A DNA stretch of 64,000 bases from Siphonodentalium dalli (Eukaryota; Mollusca; Scaphopoda; Gadilida; Siphonodentaliidae), in NCBI GenBank assembly GCA_032622095.1, contig CP136064.1:115430004-115494003 (forward strand), in the 5' to 3' direction. The notes below the pieces were generated by a model. The model did no database searches. It saw only the letters and a list, made by a program, of their open reading frames with translations, and was not told where the DNA came from. This document shows positions 27,001 through 33,478 of the stretch, one piece after another. Each line of letters starts with the position of its first letter. Position 1 is the first letter of the stretch. The position numbers and the translations under genes are program-made.

Positions 27001-28926
27001 AGGGAGGACTTTATTTTTATTTTGTTTGTGCACATCGTAAGCATGGATCTTGATAGCTTCCCTTATCTAGTAATAGTCGGAACATGTAGAGGGAACTTTG
27101 TTTTGCATATACACTCATTTAATCTGATATAAAAATTACATTGAGCTACTAGTATACCTATATAGCATAGGGATTACCAATAATGTTCTGATGCCCCTGA
27201 CTATTCGCAATTGTTATTATTTTCTATAAAATGAGTCAAATGACACCTCTCCATTATAACATGTGATCCTAAATTCCTTCAGTGTCTTTCAATTTGTCTG
27301 GAGTTACAATAAGTACACCAGACTATGATGATCCTTTAATCATTTTCTTCAATATAGCCAACTACTTAAATGTTCTATGTCACAGTGTGTATATATGATA
27401 GTCGATCTATCAATCACAGAGATATGTTAAGAGTTCATGTATGTTGCAATTAATGTTCAATACGTATGGACATGTTGGTAAAAACATGCCAAAATAATTT
27501 TAAACAAAAAACAAAAACAATTTGGTATTTTTCACGTTTTTATGTTTACCCATACCATAGTATGGTAAACATTGTATCGTTGTCCGGATTGACCACTCAT
27601 CGTTTGTCCATCTGTCTGTCTGTCCGTCCGTAGACACTTTACGCATAATGCGATAACTCAAACATTTTCTATCCAATTGGAACCAAATTTTTTATATTAG
27701 TTTCTCAGGCCAAAATACAGATCGAGTTCAAATATGGGTTTGATCCTAGTATTTTTCAGAGTTATGGCCTTTTTTCGACTTAGAATTCACATGTTCTGCC
27801 ATAACTCAAACATTTTTTATCTGATTGGAACCAAATTTGGTATATGAGTCCAAAATACAGATCAAGTTCAAATATGGGTTTGATCTGATTTATTTTAAAG
27901 GAGTTATGACCCTTTTTCAAAAAATAAATTTGAAATTTAAAAAAAAACATTTTTTTATAGATTGAACTCCTTGCTCAATTTAACAAAACAAAATATTATA
28001 ACTTTTATTTTAACTTTTATAATAATAATAAAAAAAATTATTAAAAAAAAAAAAAATTGTCATTGACACTTTCATTTGTTTGAATTTTATACCATTAATT
28101 AGGTGTGATGTCCTGTTTTGAAAATAAAGACTTTATTGAAATAGTTGCATGTAATATAATGATATCAATAAATTACCAACATCAAATATCCATACTATAT
28201 GAGAGTACGTTTAATAGATATCAATCCAAGTGAAATATGTTATTAATTGAGTGATGACATATGATTCAGAGCTCTAGGGGTAGTTAGATGAAGGTAAAGA
28301 TAAACAACTGCTCACTGGCTGGCAAATTGTTTAATCCTATCTGTCTAATTGATTAATGGCAGTTTGAGACTCTGGCATGCCAAAAGTGGCAGAGATAGGG
28401 ATTTATCACTTTTGTTTCCAATGTGTTAACTTACAATAAACTCCTAAACATATCCTCCAAAATCACTAAACCATTGGATCTCACAGTGAGAGGTCTTTGG
28501 GTAAATAGGGACAGAGTTATGAGATTTAAAACTACTCCTACCCCACCCCAAATACTTTAACCCCTTCTTAAGACAAATTATTTGAGCTTTTGATTTCAAG
28601 TTGGGTACTGATGTATGGATTCCTGTGATCATATCTTTGAAAAATGATCAGTCAAAGCTAATCGCTATCGCCAAGGTATGGGTTAAACATCTGCCGATCA
28701 TGATCGGCCTCTCGTTTTTCTATCATAATATCAAAAATCTGAAATGCGGGCCATTTATTTCAATGCGGCAGTGTCAAATAAATTTTGTTTTGCCTAAATT
28801 TTCCATTTTTCTGTATTCCAGCCCACTTCTATATCAGATGTTCCCAGTCATAGGACAGTTCAGAGACCTCCGTATCATCCAGAGACTATTATATCATATC
28901 ATAGCTCAAGAACTGATATGATTTAA
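1..28926 (+). CDS. 3' part of a six-exon host gene, product unrecognised
   Basis: Six coding segments join without a frame break: 1-49, 387-548, 9187-9306, 14522-14594, 22335-22440 and 28822-28926. Every intron starts with GT and ends with AG, and the phases run 1,1,1,2,0, each matching the next acceptor. The joined C-terminal part is about 205 residues. It has a short Leu/Glu-rich helix-like start, an EPEPEPEPEP repeat, a Pro-rich linker, a basic cluster (KKFFSRKKKR) that could bind nuclear import factors or acidic lipids, an acidic stretch (LLDSEELAEE) and a Ser/Thr/Tyr-rich tail ending in SSRTDMI. No catalytic motif or membrane segment is visible. It looks like the disordered cytoplasmic or nuclear tail of a larger protein whose domains lie left of the window. 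The exon chain is well supported; the function is unknown. An unseen alternative exon in the long introns cannot be excluded. Confidence 0.75.
50..386 (+). other. Intron holding a MITE fragment
   Basis: About 340 bp, AT-rich. Positions 160-213 match the right arm of the CAGTAATGCCC palindromic MITE family with the middle of the arm deleted. Nothing else is recognisable. Confidence 0.6.
160..213 (+). mobile_element. Remnant of Tc1/mariner-like palindromic MITE (family M1)
   Basis: CGACTAAATCCTGAAAAATT, then ACCCATAATT, then the terminal GGGCATTACTG followed by TA. The stretch that normally separates these pieces (CTGCTGTGGTTAAGGAGTC in complete copies) is deleted and the left arm is absent. 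Confidence 0.6.
387..548 (+). CDS. Host gene exon with Glu-Pro repeat
   Basis: The acceptor TTTGCTTTTAG|AC and donor CTTG|GTAAAA bound a 162-nt exon that enters and leaves in phase 1. It encodes 54 residues: RLDAAAFEPTPVPEVE, then six Glu-Pro pairs, then a Pro/Asp-rich segment ending DDDSPTL. The ATG at 371 lies upstream of the acceptor and would make a 64-residue ORF that reads through the donor, so I treat it as a shadow and not a start. The GAACCT repeat is a likely length-variable microsatellite within coding sequence. Confidence 0.7.
581..815. mobile_element. TTAA-flanked piggyBac-like MITE (family M4)
   Basis: TTAA at both ends with imperfect inverted ends TTAACCCTTTCTTTACTA and TAGTAAAGAATTGGTTAA. 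The interior (GGTGGGAAATGTTGAACTTA and neighbours) is the reverse complement of sequence at 24202-24325 and 54655-54848. TTAA targets and CCC termini are typical of piggyBac-superfamily elements. No coding capacity. Confidence 0.6.
816..1388. other. Intronic sequence, nothing recognised
   Basis: About 570 bp of AT-rich sequence. No exon-like open frame with splice sites, and no match to the repeat families recognised elsewhere in the window. Confidence 0.4.
1389..1463. repeat. 75-bp near-perfect palindrome
   Basis: The left arm starts AATGCCAAGGAC and the right arm ends GTCCTTGGCATT. The centre is ACACATGTGT. The wider flanks also echo each other (GTCTTAGTGTTG on the left, CGACACTAAGAC on the right), so this is probably the core of a small foldback MITE. 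Confidence 0.6.
1745..4499. mobile_element. Non-autonomous hAT-like element nested in HINE copy A
   Basis: It begins CAGGGTTGGGGTAATC and ends GTAATCACCCCAACCCTG, forming inverted ends with the CAGGG start typical of hAT. The flanks GTCCGTGT and GTGCGTGT form an 8-bp target duplication with one mismatch. Removing the element restores the HINE head seen intact near 24690. The subterminal DNA is packed with GTAATC/GATTAC motifs, including GTAATCGATTAC, at 1757-1925, 2838-2945 and 4454-4490. No transposase-length ORF. Confidence 0.7.
3541..3722. repeat. Short simple repeats inside the hAT-like element
   Basis: A repeated ATTATTGATTA motif at about 3580-3615 and a GAAAAT tandem run at about 3700-3722. 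Minor low-complexity features. Confidence 0.5.
4520..8620 (+). repeat. Tandem array of ~160-bp units, about 25 copies
   Basis: Units recur at the phrase GGCTACAGGTCGTA every ~155-165 bp and carry ACATGTAGATGGGAACGAGT and AACATGGCCGCCAGCAGCCA. At least two alternating types exist, one with TTTCAAAATTCAATCCATTG and one with TTTTACTCTTTGCATGAC. Larger blocks are also repeated: a two-unit block recurs at 4985-5233, 5950-6198, 6268-6516 and 7095-7343, and a ~600-bp block near 5334 recurs near 7440. Short minus-strand ORFs of 69-97 codons recur only because the DNA repeats; I do not regard them as genes. Confidence 0.8.
8922..9170 (+). mobile_element. tRNA-derived SINE abutting an exon
   Basis: The tRNA-like head has an A-box-like TGGCTCAGTCCGTTAGGG and a B box GGGTTCAAATGC at 8991-9002. 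A body follows with GTGGATTTCCTCC, reminiscent of the conserved central domain of metazoan 'Meta' SINEs, and a (TCAA)n tail. The flanking TATTGTGTT at 8912-8921 and 9173-9182 is the target-site duplication. The right duplication is also the pyrimidine tract of the acceptor for exon 9187-9306. Confidence 0.7.
9187..9306 (+). CDS. Host gene exon, 40 codons
   Basis: The acceptor TTGTGTTACAG and donor AAAG|GTAATC bound a 120-nt exon, phase 1 to phase 1. It reads EGYGEDRQQTLEAFPFSKP, then LPPCKNAEDAEFCRQLTRM. A SINE tail ends 16 bp upstream, so the acceptor's pyrimidine tract lies in the SINE's target-site duplication. The exon is open in the required frame for its full length. Confidence 0.7.
9307..10802. 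other. Intronic sequence without recognised features
   Basis: About 1.5 kb, AT-rich. Short ORFs at 9725-9970 (minus) and 10351-10545 (plus) lack splice contexts or recognisable domains and are treated as chance. Confidence 0.4.
10803..13102. mobile_element. Non-autonomous hAT-like element, 2.3 kb (family H1)
   Basis: Inverted ends CAGGGATGGATCCAGGGA and TCCCTGGATCCATCCCTG, flanked by near-identical 8-bp duplications AAAATATT and AATATATT. The interior holds a GC-rich 150-bp palindrome (12201-12350) and no long ORF. Related sequence occurs at 60958-61150 (left-end fragment), 34597-34913 and 61981-62318 (short deletion derivatives). Superfamily assignment rests on the CAGGG ends and 8-bp duplications. 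Confidence 0.7.
12201..12350. repeat. GC-rich inverted repeat, ~70-bp arms
   Basis: The left arm runs from CAGTTATC through GTGAGACACGGGGATTTGTC to GGTGACATTCC-type sequence; the right arm is its near-perfect complement ending GATAACTG. The spacer around GGGCCTGGCGGCC is very short. Overlapping ORFs on both strands come from the palindrome. Confidence 0.75.
13103..14324. other. Intronic sequence without recognised features
   Basis: About 1.2 kb of AT-rich DNA. Overlapping short ORFs on both strands at 13657-14157 have no supporting motifs. Confidence 0.4.
14325..14377 (+). mobile_element. Half-copy of the GCAGAATGAGG double-hairpin family (M5)
   Basis: GGACATTTGCAGAATGAGGC, then CCCAGAGGGTGAATTTAGTG. 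This is the terminal part of the family seen complete at 39387-39614; the opposite arm is missing. Confidence 0.6.
14522..14594 (+). CDS. Host gene exon, basic segment
   Basis: The acceptor GATTTTGCAG and consensus donor AT|GTAAGT bound a 73-nt exon that enters in phase 1 and leaves in phase 2. It reads ASKKQFVSIAKKFF, then SRKKKRSSKH. The dense Lys/Arg cluster could be a nuclear localisation signal or a phosphoinositide-binding patch; sequence alone cannot separate these. Confidence 0.7.
14632..14841. mobile_element. Tc1/mariner-like palindromic MITE (family M1)
   Basis: Two ~100-bp arms meet around CTCACTGAGAG and end in CAGTAATGG and GGCTTTACT, next to TA. Arm text includes TTAGTCGGAAATATGGCTTG and its complement. 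The near-perfect palindrome with a TA target duplication suggests mobilisation by a Tc1/mariner transposase. It lies just downstream of the donor at 14594. Confidence 0.8.
15539..15746 (+). repeat. Left inverted terminal repeat of DIRS-like element 1
   Basis: It contains TCTTGCCCACTGAAC, GGTACGACAATTCTATGG and CACGTGATCTCCGATCCC, and is inverted at 21984-22213. The outermost ~17 nt (TATCTCCGTCAAAGTCA) are not in the right repeat but are in the internal complementary region. Confidence 0.75.
15841..16340. other. Internal block conserved between the two DIRS-like elements
   Basis: Diverged but alignable with 33790-34250. Shared phrases include GGATATGACAAAAGACACTC versus GGATATGACTAAAGACGCTG, and GTCTGGTGTACAACTGACGG in both. 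It has no maintained reading frame, so it is conserved by descent and not obviously as a protein. Confidence 0.6.
16558..16728. mobile_element. Small TIR element in DIRS-like element 1 (family M7)
   Basis: The ends CTCTCAGGTGCC and GGCACCTGAGAG are perfectly inverted around ~150 bp. A related copy (35223-35373) lies inside DIRS-like element 2, with similar interior (TTTGTCTCAATTC). Confidence 0.6.
16740..17520. other. GC-rich internal block shared by the DIRS-like elements
   Basis: It is markedly more GC-rich than its surroundings, with phrases such as CGTCCATCGCTACAAGTC and CTCGGGGTCAGC that recur at 35150-35195. Several overlapping ORFs of 76-112 codons occur on both strands with no domain. 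I regard it as non-coding element sequence; a decayed gag-like gene is possible but unsupported. Confidence 0.5.
17448..17512 (+). repeat. tRNA-Ser/Leu-like sequence in DIRS-like element 1
   Basis: GCCGAGTGGTTATGCCATCA resembles a tRNA A box and D-arm, and GGGATCGAACC resembles a B box with one change from GGTTCGAACC. It does not fold as a complete tRNA and lacks a clear acceptor stem. The equivalent position in element 2 (36353-36422) has GGGTTCGACC. Probably a SINE-type tRNA relic. Confidence 0.5.
17700..21310. other. Remaining interior of DIRS-like element 1
   Basis: About 3.6 kb without a recognisable gene. Parts at ~17890-18400 align with 36780-36980 of element 2 (TGAGTCCATTAT, GGGGCAACATAT versus GGGGCAGCATAT). 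The stretch 18400-21300 has no counterpart in element 2 and may be an insertion or lost there. Short repeats of TATCCTACTCCCAG occur near 20505-20540, and a palindrome CCGAATTACGTAATTCG at ~20568. Confidence 0.45.
21311..21463. repeat. Long inverted repeat, ~65-bp arms
   Basis: Arms start ACAATAGTTAACTGTCATC and end GATGACAGTTAACTATTGT, with GAACGAAGTTTCTCC and its complement inside and a ~20-nt spacer around CGGCTAACGCC. It sits 15 bp from a poly-G run. Confidence 0.75.
21479..21508 (+). repeat. Poly-G tract
   Basis: Fourteen consecutive G, then TGA, then GGGGGGG. DIRS-like element 2 has a G run at the homologous place (37322-37341), followed by related sequence (CAAGTACTCGGCTGATACAT versus CAAGTATTCAACTGATACAT). 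Confidence 0.75.
21836..21925. repeat. Internal complementary region of DIRS-like element 1
   Basis: 21836-21867 is the exact reverse complement of the left tip 15539-15570, and 21868-21925 is the exact reverse complement of the right tip 22156-22213. Read on the minus strand it equals the right and left termini joined, as in an element circle. Confidence 0.85.
21984..22213 (-). repeat. Right inverted terminal repeat of DIRS-like element 1
   Basis: Complement of 15539-15746, with a ~42-nt outer extension (ACTTCTAGGAGATATATATT onward) absent from the left repeat. A longer right tip is also known for DIRS-1. Confidence 0.75.
22335..22440 (+). CDS. Host gene exon, acidic segment
   Basis: The acceptor CTCTATTGACAG and donor CTT|GTAAGT bound 106 nt, phase 2 to phase 0. 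It reads LRERMAPSLVNLLDSEELAE, then ESDPPFDDSLHIDHL, strongly acidic in contrast with the preceding basic exon. The right end of the DIRS-like element is only about 120 bp upstream of this acceptor. Confidence 0.72.
22441..22485 (+). other. Intron start between donor and SINE
   Basis: The donor GTAAGTGCTGC is followed by only about 45 bp before a tRNA-derived SINE begins. Short CTGCTCATA repeats are the only other structure seen. Confidence 0.4.
22486..22820 (+). mobile_element. tRNA-derived SINE downstream of an exon donor
   Basis: The head GGATAGCTCAGTTGGTTTGT resembles a tRNA A-box region and GAGGGTTCTATTA a decayed B box. An unrelated body (GGCATGTTAGAGATCC and neighbours) follows. The 3' end is uncertain; GAAGAAAAAGTTA near 22800 may be its tail. 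Confidence 0.5.
22821..23645. other. Intronic sequence, nothing recognised
   Basis: About 820 bp of AT-rich DNA with no repeat family or exon-like feature that I can support. Confidence 0.4.
23646..23861. mobile_element. Tc1/mariner-like palindromic MITE (family M1)
   Basis: Complete palindrome from CAGTAATGCCC to GGGCATTACTG, centre GAAAGCTCTCCTCGAGAGCTTTC. The arms are nearly perfect, with a four-base insertion (TAAC) near GTGGTTAACTAAGG in the right arm. Confidence 0.85.
23903..24165. mobile_element. TTAA-flanked MITE with two internal hairpins (family M2)
   Basis: Ends TTAACCCTTCCATGA and TCATGAAAGGGTTAA. Inside are two hairpins based on TGCATTCTCTTATATATGCG and its complement, separated by AACAATATTTAACTTGACTT. 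TTAA duplication and CCC ends suggest piggyBac-type mobilisation. Confidence 0.75.
24202..24325. mobile_element. Partial family M4 element
   Basis: TCTGATCATTTCCCACC and GATTCCAATATATA align with 54672-54800 and, inverted, with 581-815. The 3' end is lost where the next element begins. Confidence 0.5.
24330..26200 (+). mobile_element. ATGTTTACCCATACC element with nested HINE (family P)
   Basis: It begins with a small palindrome (ATGTTTACCCATACC, then TGTATGGTAAACAT), followed by GTTGTCCGGATTGACCACTC, a CCGTCCGTC run, and repeating units with GATTGGAACCAAATTTG and GAGTTATG. It ends near GTCATTGACATTGTCATTTG, almost the tail of the HINE family. HINE copy B (24637-26008) interrupts it; the uninterrupted sequence is at 27538-28075. 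Confidence 0.6.
24637..26008 (+). mobile_element. Pearl/HINE-like element, copy B
   Basis: Head TTTTAGCTCAACTTACTTTG, tail CCTAAGTTGAGCTACAGTG plus hairpin and TTCATTT, with about seven ~160-bp units between. Insertion point: the flanks join to AACATTTTTTATCTGATTGG, found uninterrupted at ~27810-27830, so it inserted at a T-run without an obvious target duplication. Confidence 0.75.
26201..26943. other. AT-rich intronic sequence
   Basis: Dominated by A and T homopolymer runs near 26260-26330. No gene or defined repeat seen. Confidence 0.4.
26944..27530. mobile_element. Copy of the GGCCAAAAAAAAA family (M8), partial
   Basis: AAGGCCAAAAAAAAACAATT at the left. GAGAGGGAGGACTTTATTTT and AACATGTAGAGGGAACTTTG are diverged reverse complements of sequence in the better-bounded copy at 40572-40922. 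The right boundary is uncertain. Confidence 0.45.
27538..28075 (+). mobile_element. ATGTTTACCCATACC element, uninterrupted copy (family P)
   Basis: Head palindrome at 27542-27572, two diverged internal units (GGAACCAAATTT, ACAGATC, AGTTCAAATATGGGTTTGAT), an AT-rich segment and tail GTCATTGACACTTTCATTTG. It serves as the empty-site reference for the HINE insertion at 24637. Confidence 0.65.
28076..28821. other. Last intron, distal part
   Basis: About 750 bp leading to the acceptor at 28821. No repeat family recognised. Overlapping ORFs at 28444-28921 are chance frames; only the last 100 bp are coding, in a different frame. Confidence 0.5.
28822..28926 (+). CDS. Host gene terminal exon and stop codon
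   Basis: The acceptor TTTTTCTGTATTCCAG is preceded by a good pyrimidine tract. The exon enters in phase 0, matching the previous donor, and encodes PTSISDVPSHRTVQRPPYHP, then ETIISYHSSRTDMI, then TAA at 28924-28926. It is rich in Ser, Thr, Tyr, His and Pro, as in a disordered, phosphorylatable tail. The final TDMI could be tested as a C-terminal PDZ ligand, but that is speculative. Confidence 0.72.
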   Translation, partial: PTSISDVPSHRTVQRPPYHPETIISYHSSRTDMI

Positions 28927-29340
28927 ATGAGTATTAAGAATAGAGAGATAGAAATGGCATGTAAATAGGATGTGTGAATGTTCTATTGTGTACATGTGTG
29001 AATATCTGGTCAATTGTCAGTCTATTTTAAATGCTATTATTCTCTTATGGCCTTAGTTGTGCTGAAGTCAAATATATATCAATCAGATGACAAACCCTGA
29101 AAAGGTATGAAATAATTAGTCCTTAAGGTGGTACAATTGTCAGTCTGTTTTAAACGCTATTACTATCTTATGGCTCCAGTTTGGCTCAAGTCAAATATAT
29201 ATTAATCATATGATAAACCTTCAAAAGGTATGAAATAATTAGTCTTTAAGGTGGTACAGAGATGGTCAATTGTAGCATTGATAGCCATGGTAATTTAAAC
29301 AAATCTAAATCTTCCAACAAGTTGATTTTTTCAAAAGAAC
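28927..29340 (+). other. Probable 3' UTR and downstream flank with a tandem duplication
   Basis: No AATAAA is seen close to the stop. A ~125-bp segment is duplicated in tandem (29012-29136 and 29137-29258), both copies starting CAATTGTCAGTCT and ending TTAAGGTGGTAC. Confidence 0.5.
29012..29258. repeat. Two-copy direct tandem repeat, ~125 bp
   Basis: Shared phrases: CAATTGTCAGTCT, GTCAAATATATAT and AGGTATGAAATAATTAGTC. The copies differ at roughly one base in eight, so the duplication is not very recent. Confidence 0.8.
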
Positions 29341-29602
29341 TTAACCCTTTCATGATGGGAGGTGCGCTAGTGCAGCATTATTTATCCTGTGCCATTGCAT
29401 TCTCTTATATATGAGAGTCTCCCACAGGGAGCCTCATCTATAGGAGAATACACTGGCTTATAAGATCAAGGTAAATGTTGTTAAGCCAATGCATTCTCTT
29501 ATATATGCAAGGCTCCCTATGGGAGACTGGCATATATAAGAGAATGTACTGGCACAGGGTTTTCTAAAAAAAATCAGGAAGCTCCAGTCATGAAAGGGTT
29601 AT
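29341..29602. mobile_element. TTAA-type MITE with two internal hairpins (family M2)
   Basis: Ends TTAACCCTTTCATGATGG and TCATGAAAGGGTTAT (right TTAA mutated to TTAT). Two hairpins based on GCATTCTCTTATATATG separated by AAGATCAAGGTAAATGTTG. Confidence 0.7.
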
Positions 29603-30642
29603 CTAGGGCGAGCATTGGTTAATTTATTCGGAAAAGACACTGTTTGTGCAGTTTGACACACATCTTCCAAAATGACATCTCCTGGTTTAATTTTCTAGAT
29701 GAAAACAATTGTTCCTACCAAATTGAATTATATTTGAACCAATGAGTGTACTAAATAACAATATCAGCTTTCAGAATTGAATATTTTCTGAAGATTCAAC
29801 TTAATCGCAATTTAATTTAATTTAAAACCAACCAGGTGCTTGAAATGCACTCCACCGCCCCCACCGCACTGTTCTTATCCACTGTCCCTATATACGTGCC
29901 TGCTTTATGTTATGGTAGTATAGTAGAGACAAGGGAACAATGCTATTTCATTTCAGTCTCCGTGAAGTTCCAAATTAATGCAATGTATTACATGCCGACA
30001 GAAAAGGCTCGAGAGGGGTGGAATATTTTTAGTATTGTTGCCCATTGTTAGTTTGAGAGACTTCAACACAGAGAAATGACGGTCTTCTGAGATATTATTC
30101 AGTGTTCAAAAATAAATTGAATTCTATGGATATAATTGGAATTGAGACATTTGTTGTATTGTTTGAAAGAGGAATCATTCATCGATCAATCTGTCGACGT
30201 CGAAGCCAATGTTGGATAAATGGGCTAAATTTGATAGTTTTCCAAGCGATGCTAAATCTGGGGAAAGTCTATTGTTCCCCTTGTCTCTAATTTACTTTCA
30301 TGACATAAAGCTGACGCGTATAAATGGACAGCACATAAAGGCAGTGCAGATGGGGGCAGCAGAGCTCGTCACAAGCACCTGTGTTTATAACATATATTTT
30401 TTTTCTGCTAAAAAAAGTGCCACCTAATTCTGAGTCATGAATTATCTGTATTTGAAATTCAACACTACTTATAGTTGAGAAAATAATTGCAAATCAGTGG
30501 CATCAATAAATCAATCGATTTCTCGGACTTCGGCGGAAAAGTGATTAGCGTGTTATGCATGGATTAATTCTTATAGCCACCCTTTGTAATATACCACATA
30601 GCATCAGATCATATAACATGAAGACACTGGTTCAAAGAGTTA
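29603..30642. other. Intergenic sequence, nothing recognised
   Basis: About 1 kb. Short plus-strand ORFs (60-72 codons) at 29836-30427 have no motif, no splice support and no recognisable product. Confidence 0.4.
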
Positions 30643-31270
30643 TTTATTACACGCTTGTTCCTAGAAGTACAGTGTTATTGCTGTTCCATATTTACAAATC
30701 CGTATGGAACGTACGTTCCATACGCATCTCGTTGACGTAAAATGACGTACACGACGTTCGCCTCAACCATGAAACTGGAACTATTTAAATAAAAGAATAA
30801 TCATAGATGACAAACACGCCCTGTATGAGCCTAAATAAACCTTCTAATCCTGTATTTTTAATGCACGGACTATAGGACGCGAAGCGTGTAATAAACACAG
30901 AACGACACATTGTGTAAATGGGTTTGTCGATACGGCACTCGTGCTGTCGCGGAAGGACATAACGAGAGGCGCTTGTCGTTCTGTGTTTATTACACGCTTC
31001 ACATCCAAGAATCCGTACATTAAAGATACAAGATTAGAAGGTTTATTTAGTCTCATACAGGGCGTGTTTGTCATGTGTGATGATTCTTTATTTAAATAGT
31101 TCCAGTTTCATGGTTGAGGCGAACGTCATTTACGTCATTTTATGTCAACGAGGCGAACGTCATTTACGTCATTTTATGTCAACGAGATGTGTATGGAACA
31201 TTCGTTCCATGATTTGTAAATATGGATCAGCAATAACACTTTACTTCTAGGAACAAGCATGTAATAAAAT
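30643..31270. mobile_element. 630-bp foldback element (long palindrome)
   Basis: Outer arms: TTATTACACGCTTGTTCCTA on the left and its near-complement ending GCATGTAATAAAA on the right. The complementarity continues inward through ATCATAGATGACAAACACGC to ACACAGAACGACA, leaving a ~60-bp centre. The arms contain a nested palindrome GGAACGTACGTTCC. The right arm carries an extra direct duplication of GCGAACGTCATTTACGTCAT (31118-31186). No coding function seen. Confidence 0.75.
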
Positions 31271-31329
31271 CTGTTCTATTCACGGAGGAACTGATTTCTG
31301 CAATGGTATCATCTCAGCACCATCTTAAG

Positions 31330-31375
31330 AGGGTTTTCGCAAAATTTCCGGAAGCTCCAGTCATGGAATGGTTAA
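31330..31375. mobile_element. End fragment of family M2
   Basis: GGTTTTCGCAAAATTTCCGG, then AGCTCCAGTCATGGAATGG and TTAA; a decayed terminus only. Confidence 0.5.
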
Positions 31376-31479
31376 CAGTTAGAATATTCAAATTACTAGA
31401 AAATGACCGCTATTGAACCCTTAAAGAAACTATAAAAACTTGTTTATTTGATAATAAAGATACTTTCCAGAGAAGATGA

Positions 31480-32297
31480 GGCTTAAGCAGAATAAGGTCC
31501 CAAGAGGGCAAATTTTGTGATGCTCGTCGCTGTGTGGGTTAGCTCACTAAATTTACACTCTGGGGACCTCATTCTGCAAATGTCCGGCACAATATTTGTT
31601 AGGTCTGGACTTTTAACCTGTTGCTTTGATGTTGCTATAGAGATACAACTGCTCACATATTTTAGTTGTGGGAATATTTAACATACAATACATGGGAAGA
31701 GATCGTGTATGATCTGATTGATGTAAATTATGACACACTCTCTGCTTAGGCCTAAAAAAAATTAGTGATTTTTCCGGTAACCCACCCGCCCGGTACAGAC
31801 CTCTGCCTCTACTCATTTTATCGACCCTGTAAAAAAAAATTAACAAACACAAAAACCGAAACAAAAATTGTGTTTATCAATCTGATTGTAGTAAACAGAC
31901 CTGAGTCTGTCATTTGCTGAATGAGGTCCCCAGAGGGTGAATTTAGTGACGCTATCCCACACAATGGGCTAGCATCACCAATTCACCCTCTTGGGACCTC
32001 ATTCTGCATGGCCTCATCTGCTATGGGAGATATAGAATCAGATTAAATATTGTTCCCATTGGGAACCTTGATTATGCAATTTATCTTCTGCAAATTAGGG
32101 GATATAGAAACTGACAAGGGAAAAAGTAACTAAAACAATGTTAATTTGAGACTATAGATATTTCCTAGAAGATGAGGCCCAGCAGAATGAGGTCCCCAGA
32201 GGGTAATTTGGTGATGCTACCCAACTTAGCAGGATAGCGTCACTAAATTCTCGTGACCTCATTTTGCAAATGTCAGACACATTAAATTCAGGCTTGA
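31480..32297. mobile_element. Cluster of GCAGAATGAGG double-hairpin elements (M5)
   Basis: Three hairpins of the same family at about 31492-31590, 31915-32010 and 32176-32275. Each pairs GCAGAATGAGGTCCCCAGAG with its complement around a GATGCTA-type loop. The last two look like the halves of one element, bounded by GTCTGTCATTTG and CAAATGTCAGAC; the first appears to be half of another. Confidence 0.6.
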
Positions 32298-33098
32298 GTA
32301 AAACTGCTAATCAGTCACCGATCTTCATTATTTACAACTGGAAGTTGGTGTTTTAAGATGCGGGCGCCCATGTATATACGGGCCAGTTCAACCGGCAGTT
32401 TATTTTGTGATACTGGTGATACCATTTTTTTTAAATACTACCAAGGCTTCATTATCTCAGCGAACACCCACAGTAATGTGCTCATTGTGTCATGTTATGG
32501 TACCAGGACCATATATTCAGAATGAACATATTCCATTTTTGGATGTTTCAAAAACAAAATGTAGGTTACGGCCGCCCATCCCTATGGTACCGGAAACATC
32601 ATTTTTTTTTTTTAGGCCTTATCAACCTTGATAAGCAAAATTTGATATCGCCTTTTAGCTACACTAGCAAATAGTGCTGTCCTTTCAAGTGAATTATCTC
32701 TTCTCTTCAATTAAAATGGAATTTTTAATTACACCCTTTGTTATGTGCATCTTACTTGTCGGGTAAGACACAAAATATCAGAACTGTACGGACATGTATG
32801 TGCAGCAATTGCTGTTTCAGTAAACTTACGACCCAGTTCTATAATAGTGGGTCTGATTGCCTTCCTCAGTTTTTCTTTTCCGAATCACAGAATTCCGAGT
32901 CATTATTGCCAATCAGGACTTTCTCAAAGATGAAAAGCGAAATTATTAACATATTATAGTGTGATGTAATTTAGGGGAAAGCATATGCTTTCCGAGAAAT
33001 GACAAGGCAACGAAAATACGATATATTCAGAATGACTCTTGAGTGTATGTCGCAGACTGTGCAGTTCAAAAGATGACCTACCTCAAATGACCATTGTC
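32298..33098. other. Intergenic sequence, nothing recognised
   Basis: About 800 bp, AT-rich, with a T run near 32605. Three overlapping ORFs of 60-74 codons are not supported as genes. Confidence 0.4.
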
Positions 33099-33436
33099 AG
33101 CAAGTCTGGATATAGTGTGTCTGACATTTGCAGAATGAGGTCCCCAGAGGGTGGATTTAGTGACGGTATCCCGCACAGTGTGCTAGCACCACCAAATTTA
33201 CCCTCTGGGGACCTCATTCTGCTTAGGCCTCAACTGCTATGGGAGACATAGGATAAGATTGAATCAAATTAGGGGATATAGAAACTGAACAGAATTAGGG
33301 AGAAAGTAACTTTCCAGAAAATGAGGCCTAAGCAGAATGAGGTCTACAGAGGGTGAACTTGGTAATGCTAGCATCACTAAATTCACTCTCTGGGGAACTC
33401 ATTCTGCAAGTGTCAGACACACTTTATCCAGACTTG
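33099..33436. mobile_element. Complete M5 element with long inverted ends
   Basis: Ends CAAGTCTGGATATAGTGTGT and ACACTTTATCCAGACTTG are inverted. Each half folds into its own hairpin (33124-33225 and 33330-33408) around a ~105-bp spacer with GGGAGACATAGGA. Confidence 0.7.
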
Positions 33437-33478
33437 ATTGTCAGCAATAGCAACAGGCATAAATGTAACTGAATATGG

